From the NCBI GenBank assembly GCA_021648375.1, contig JAKISW010000058.1, forward strand, positions 1 to 9,153: DNA of 9,153 nt. Direction: 5' to 3'. The position numbers and the translations under genes were made by a program. Origin of the DNA: Devosiaceae bacterium. GTDB lineage: Bacteria; Pseudomonadota; Alphaproteobacteria; Rhizobiales; Devosiaceae. Numbering within the stretch: the first letter of the stretch is position 1; every line of letters begins with the position of its first letter. Positions 6,424 through 9,153 of the stretch are shown here, one piece after another. The notes beneath the pieces were generated by a model. The model was not told the DNA's origin. It did no database searches and saw only the letters and a program-made list of their open reading frames with translations.

Positions 6424-6672
6424 ATGAAATCTTTTGTGGTTTTAAAAAGTACAATAATTGTCGCTTCGCTTACATTGATCATTAGCGCATGCAACCCTGC
6501 CTATCTGAGCAATTCTGACAGGATTACCCAGGGGGCCGGAAATGCCGTTAAAGCAAACCTTGAGGGCCAGACCATCGACCCATCCAGCGACGAGCAATAT
6601 GATGTTTCAGGGCTGGGCAAGGATGGCGGGGTGATACCTCCACCAGTTGAAGGTGGAGCGGAAGGCGAATAA
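6424..6672 (+). CDS. Small lipoprotein linked to the Tad secretin, function unassigned
   Basis: An 82-residue predicted lipoprotein. Residues 1-22 are hydrophobic and end in a lipobox (ISAC) with Cys23 as acceptor. Asn24 follows and not Asp, which favours outer-membrane sorting. The middle part, DRITQGAGNAVKANLEGQTI followed by DP, resembles from memory a family of small proteins found beside alphaproteobacterial Tad genes that have an A-V-x-x-N...Q-x-[I/V]-D-P core. I could not check this by alignment. The tail (GGVIPPPVEGGAEGE) is Pro/Gly-rich and probably disordered. It starts five bases after the cpaC stop and is therefore almost certainly co-transcribed with it. It could be a pilotin or accessory partner for the secretin, replacing the position where the larger CpaD often lies, but it is too short to be CpaD. 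Confidence 0.8.
   Translation: MKSFVVLKSTIIVASLTLIISACNPAYLSNSDRITQGAGNAVKANLEGQTIDPSSDEQYDVSGLGKDGGVIPPPVEGGAEGE
6638..6658. repeat. 7-bp GC-rich inverted repeat at the end of the lipoprotein gene
   Basis: CTCCACC (6638-6644) and GGTGGAG (6652-6658) pair perfectly around a 7-base loop inside the last codons of the small lipoprotein. It sits where the two converging transcripts meet, but has no adjoining T tract on either strand. It may slow polymerase or merely reflect Pro-Pro/Gly-Gly coding. Confidence 0.3.
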
Positions 6673-6674
6673 TT

Positions 6675-7187
6675 TTATACTCGCTCTGATGCAGCGTCGG
6701 CCAGCAATTGTATATTGTTGGCGATGGTGACGTTGTCTGGATCAATGGCTGCCGCTTTTCTGAAATTGGCTAGAGCCGCCTGCAGATTTCCGCGCAACAT
6801 ATAGGAATAGCCAACATTGTTATAATATTGGGCTGTCTCCCCGGTAATTCTGCGCATGGACGTATAAACCCTGTCGGATAGGTCAAAACGGCCTAGACGA
6901 TCATAGGAAGCGGCCAACCCCACATAGCCCTGGGCGCTTTGCGGGGAGAGTTCGGTATATTTTTTGTAATAGGCGGCGGAATAGCCAAAATTGTTATTTT
7001 TAAACTGGGATCGGGCTTCTTTTAGCGCGCTGGTGGCGGTGAAATTTCCCTTGTCGGAAATATCGGCAATCTGGGCGGGTTTGGAATTGAACGGTCCGCC
7101 AAAGCCGGTTGCCGCGCAGCCGGAAAGAGACAATAGCGCAACTGCGAATATGCTGTATTTCAAAAAATTTGTAGTTCGCTGATGCAT
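6675..7187 (-). CDS. tadD: TPR-repeat lipoprotein, TadD-like
   Basis: TadD-type lipoproteins carry tetratricopeptide repeats and assist Tad pilus assembly, probably by helping the secretin at the outer membrane. The ATG at 7187 is chosen because GAAGGGG stands before it; upstream ATGs at 7220 and 7202 are in frame but would lengthen the positively charged start without benefit. The 170-residue product has a signal core and the classic lipobox LSGC with Cys24. About three TPR units follow (residues about 51-83, 84-117 and 118-151). The last is clearest: AQYYNNVGYSYMLRGNLQAA, then LANFRKAAAIDPDN. This is short for TadD, usually over 250 residues. The gene is on the opposite strand to cpaBC, with stop codons two bases apart. 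TPR lipoprotein is firm; assignment to TadD rests on neighbours and domain layout. Confidence 0.82.
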   Translation of the reverse strand: MHQRTTNFLKYSIFAVALLSLSGCAATGFGGPFNSKPAQIADISDKGNFTATSALKEARSQFKNNNFGYSAAYYKKYTELSPQSAQGYVGLAASYDRLGRFDLSDRVYTSMRRITGETAQYYNNVGYSYMLRGNLQAALANFRKAAAIDPDNVTIANNIQLLADAASERV

Positions 7188-7242
7188 GTTTTGCCCCTTC
7201 ATGCAATTTGAAGCTGACATAAGCCAGCATTATCAGGAGCAG

Positions 7243-7272
7243 ATAATCACAGTTTTGATTACAGTTTCTCAA
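7243..7272 (-). promoter_or_regulatory. Candidate promoter for the TPR lipoprotein gene
   Basis: On the minus strand TTGAGA (7272-7267) and GATTAT (7248-7243) are separated by 18 bases and would start transcription about 50 bases before the chosen ATG. An inverted repeat, TAATCA (7244-7249)/TGATTA (7256-7261), overlaps the -10 box and spacer and could be an operator. Confidence 0.35.
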
Positions 7273-7316
7273 CCTATGAACTATTGTGTGAAACAGGCTT
7301 AATTTTTTCTTAAATT

Positions 7317-8603
7317 TCAGGTTGGAGAATAATTGGCCGGATCAAGAATATCCGGGCGCCGGGGAAGAAAAAGTTCAGTTTCCTGCCTTGGGGTTTTGGC
7401 AATGATTTTTCCACCTCGAACCACAGCCAGCCGGTTGGCGCGCAAGCGAATTGCTTCGATGGTATCGCTGGCCTGTAGCAGAACAAAGTTGGCGTCGCAG
7501 CCTTTTTTAAGACCATAATTTTTTAGTCCCATGGCTTTGGCTGCATTTTTGGTCACTGCATCAAAGCACCACGCCATGTCTTCTCGTGAGGATAATTGAG
7601 CCACATGCAAGCCCATATGGGCCACATCAAGCATGCATGCTTTGCCAAGGGAATACCACGGGTCCATGACACAATCAGAGCCGAAGGCGACGTTAATCCC
7701 GGCGGCTCTTAATTCGGGCACTCGGGTCTGCCCGCGTCGTTTGGGATAGCTGTCATGGCGGCCCTGCAGCATGATATTTATCAGCGGATTTGCTATGGCG
7801 TGCAGTTCAGCTTCGGCCAGCAGGGGGATGAGCTTTGAAACATAATAATTATCCATGGAGTGCATGGAGGTAAGGTGCGAGCCTGTGACACGACCCTGCA
7901 AGCCCAAGCGCTGGGTTTCAAAGGCTAAGGTTTCCACATGGCGGCTCATGGGATCATCGGTTTCATCACAATGCATATCAACCATCAGGTCGCGCTGTGC
8001 TGCCATCTCGCAAAGGGCTTTGATTGAAGCTGCACCCTCATCCATGCGGCGTTCAAAATGGGGAATTCCGCCAACCACTTCCACTCCCATATCAAGGGAA
8101 CGGATAAGGTTTTGTTCAGCAGTTGCACAGCGATAAAATCCATCCTGAGGAAATGCTACAAGCTGTAATTCCAGATAGGGTGCCACCTGTTTTTTTACCG
8201 CCAACAGGGCCTCAACACCTTTTAATTCATCATCGCAAATATCCACATGGGAGCGGATGGCACCAATGCCCATAGCGACCGCAAGGTCACAATATTTTAA
8301 GGCGCGCTCAACAATTTCTTCAACGGTTTGAATGGGCTTTAATTCACCCCAAAGGCCAATTCCCTCCAACAGGGTGCCAGAGACATTCATTCTTGGGCGA
8401 CCAAGGGAAAGGGTGGCATCAAGATGGAAATGCGGGTCGACAAAAGGAGGGCTGACAAGAAACCCTTCGCCATCAATTATGGTTTTGGCTTCAGCATTGA
8501 TATTGTTTTCAATGGCGGAAATTTTGCCATTTTTGCAGGCAATATCCATACGGGTTTTGCCATTGGGAAGGGTGATATTCTTAACGACCAGATCAAAAGC
8601 CAT
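7317..8603 (-). CDS. codA: Cytosine-deaminase-like metal-dependent amidohydrolase
   Basis: The enzyme resembles CodA, which hydrolyses cytosine to uracil and ammonia in the cytoplasm using one divalent metal. The ATG at 8603 gives 428 residues beginning MAFDLVVKNITLPNG, the normal start. The frame is open 25 codons further but overlaps the upstream permease. Visible landmarks are the metal ligands H58-F-H60 in PPFVDPHFHLD, FPQDG (about 152-156), H211 and catalytic E214 in HCDETDD, H243 in SHLTSMHS, NPLINIMLQGRHDSYPKRRG (about 272-291), and D310 in FGSDCVMDPWY. Homology to E. coli CodA runs through almost the whole chain. The residues flanking the catalytic Asp are Ser309 and Cys311, where CodA has His312 and Asp314, so related substrates (other aminopyrimidines, isoguanine, creatinine-like rings) are possible. 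It lies 13 bases after a nucleoside-type permease gene and is probably in its operon. Confidence 0.85.
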   Translation of the reverse strand: MAFDLVVKNITLPNGKTRMDIACKNGKISAIENNINAEAKTIIDGEGFLVSPPFVDPHFHLDATLSLGRPRMNVSGTLLEGIGLWGELKPIQTVEEIVERALKYCDLAVAMGIGAIRSHVDICDDELKGVEALLAVKKQVAPYLELQLVAFPQDGFYRCATAEQNLIRSLDMGVEVVGGIPHFERRMDEGAASIKALCEMAAQRDLMVDMHCDETDDPMSRHVETLAFETQRLGLQGRVTGSHLTSMHSMDNYYVSKLIPLLAEAELHAIANPLINIMLQGRHDSYPKRRGQTRVPELRAAGINVAFGSDCVMDPWYSLGKACMLDVAHMGLHVAQLSSREDMAWCFDAVTKNAAKAMGLKNYGLKKGCDANFVLLQASDTIEAIRLRANRLAVVRGGKIIAKTPRQETELFLPRRPDILDPANYSPT

Positions 8604-8616
8604 TTTGATAAAAATC

Positions 8617-9153
8617 CTATCTTTGGCCCTTGAACCAGGGATGAAGCAGGGCGCGGGGATATTCGGCGCGCCGGGCAACTATAACCAGAGCAATGATTGA
8701 AAGAATATAGGGGGCCATCAGGAAAATCTGCGAAGGGATAACTGCTCCCGCTTCGGTTTGCAGGCGCACCTGAAGTGCGTCAAACATGCCAAACAGCATA
8801 GCACCCAGCAGGGCTTTTCCCGGTTTCCAACTGGCAAAAATCACCAGAGCAATACTGATCCAGCCCCTGCCATTGACCATGCCAAAGAAAAACGCATTAA
8901 ATGCCGACATGGTCAAAAACGCCCCGCCAAGAGCCATCAGGGCAGAGCCGGCGGCGACCGCACCAATGCGCAAAGCGCTGACCGAAAGCCCTTGGGCATT
9001 TACAGCATCCGGGTTGTCACCCACGGCACGAATTGCCACTCCCAAAGGGGTTTTGGCCATCATCCACCAGATGACAACCACCATAATCAGGGCCAGCCAT
9101 GTCATGGCGGTTTGCTGGAAAATCACTGGCCCGAAAAATGGAATGTCGGATAA
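8617..9153 (-). CDS. Nucleoside-type ABC importer permease (BPD_transp_2, NupC/YufQ-like), C-terminal part
   Basis: The frame is open to the right edge, so only the last 178 residues are seen; the GTG at 9126 is internal, not a start. The fragment begins LSDIPFFGPVIF, a segment typical of the second permease of BmpA/NupABC-type nucleoside importers. It continues with PLGVAIRAVGDNPDAVNAQG (the cytoplasmic coupling region), then AGSALMALGGAFLTMS, GRGWISIALVIFASWKPGKA and a final hydrophobic stretch MAPYILSIIALVIV. These are inner-membrane helices of the BPD_transp_2 fold. The gene ends 13 bases before the deaminase start on the same strand. The ATPase, first permease and lipoprotein receptor would be expected further right. 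The adjacent deaminase supports a nucleoside or nucleobase as substrate, but the family also moves other compounds. Confidence 0.9.
   Translation of the reverse strand, partial: LSDIPFFGPVIFQQTAMTWLALIMVVVIWWMMAKTPLGVAIRAVGDNPDAVNAQGLSVSALRIGAVAAGSALMALGGAFLTMSAFNAFFFGMVNGRGWISIALVIFASWKPGKALLGAMLFGMFDALQVRLQTEAGAVIPSQIFLMAPYILSIIALVIVARRAEYPRALLHPWFKGQR

Noticed and set aside
7855..8700. Plus-strand open frames opposite the deaminase gene
   Set aside because: Shadows of the strongly supported deaminase; no domain, signal or ribosome site of their own.
8758..9153. Plus-strand 131-residue frame opposite the nucleoside permease
   Set aside because: Composition rich in His, Gln and Asn is the antisense image of hydrophobic helices; no recognisable features.
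1..9153. CRISPR array, tRNA, toxin-antitoxin or phage-defence module
   Set aside because: No direct-repeat array, cloverleaf or paired small ORFs of such families were seen on either strand.

Overview
The window looks like a chromosomal segment of an alphaproteobacterium, probably of the Hyphomicrobiales (Rhizobiales) type. The evidence is a Tad (Flp) pilus CpaB/CpaC pair of the alphaproteobacterial kind, rhizobial-style importers and a rhizobial-type IS3 transposase start. By eye the base composition is only moderately GC-rich and even across genes, so I cannot name a genus. No rRNA, tRNA or CRISPR array was seen, and no stretch longer than 300 bases lacks a gene.

Left edge (1-822). The first codons of an IS3-family OrfA run off the window on the minus strand. 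Its insertion has cut an FMN-dependent azoreductase gene (minus) after about 158 of roughly 200 residues. The intergenic stretch before the next gene carries a perfect palindrome, TTTGACGTCAAA, over a plausible azoR -35 box, and a second half-site 50 bp away.

Importer 1 (823-3493, plus). A three-gene ABC importer of the NitT/TauT/ThiXYZ class: an NMT1/THI5-like periplasmic binding protein, an ATPase and a permease. A good intrinsic terminator lies between the binding-protein gene and the ATPase gene, which would let the binding protein be made in excess. The substrate cannot be read from the sequence.

Pilus segment (3666-7187). cpaB, cpaC (secretin) and a small lipoprotein gene lie on the plus strand. 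A TadD-like TPR lipoprotein gene converges on them with 2 bases between the stop codons. These are envelope parts of a Tad secretion machine (inner-membrane/periplasmic CpaB, outer-membrane secretin, probable pilotin-like lipoproteins). The prepilin, peptidase, CpaE, ATPase and TadB/C genes are not here. CpaB has an unusual cytoplasmic extension of about 115 residues with three G-[I/V]-E-R-R motifs spaced exactly 25 residues apart, the most unusual protein feature of the window.

Nucleobase salvage segment (7317-9153, minus). A cytosine-deaminase-like amidohydrolase follows, 13 bases downstream, the C-terminal part of a BmpA/NupABC-type nucleoside ABC permease that runs off the right edge. Together they suggest uptake of a nucleoside or nucleobase followed by deamination. 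The deaminase has Ser-Asp-Cys where E. coli CodA has His-Asp-Asp, so its true substrate is open.

I found no convincing wholly new system. The points most worth following are the CpaB extension, the split pilus locus, the azoR interruption with its operator-like palindrome, and the deaminase active-site variation.
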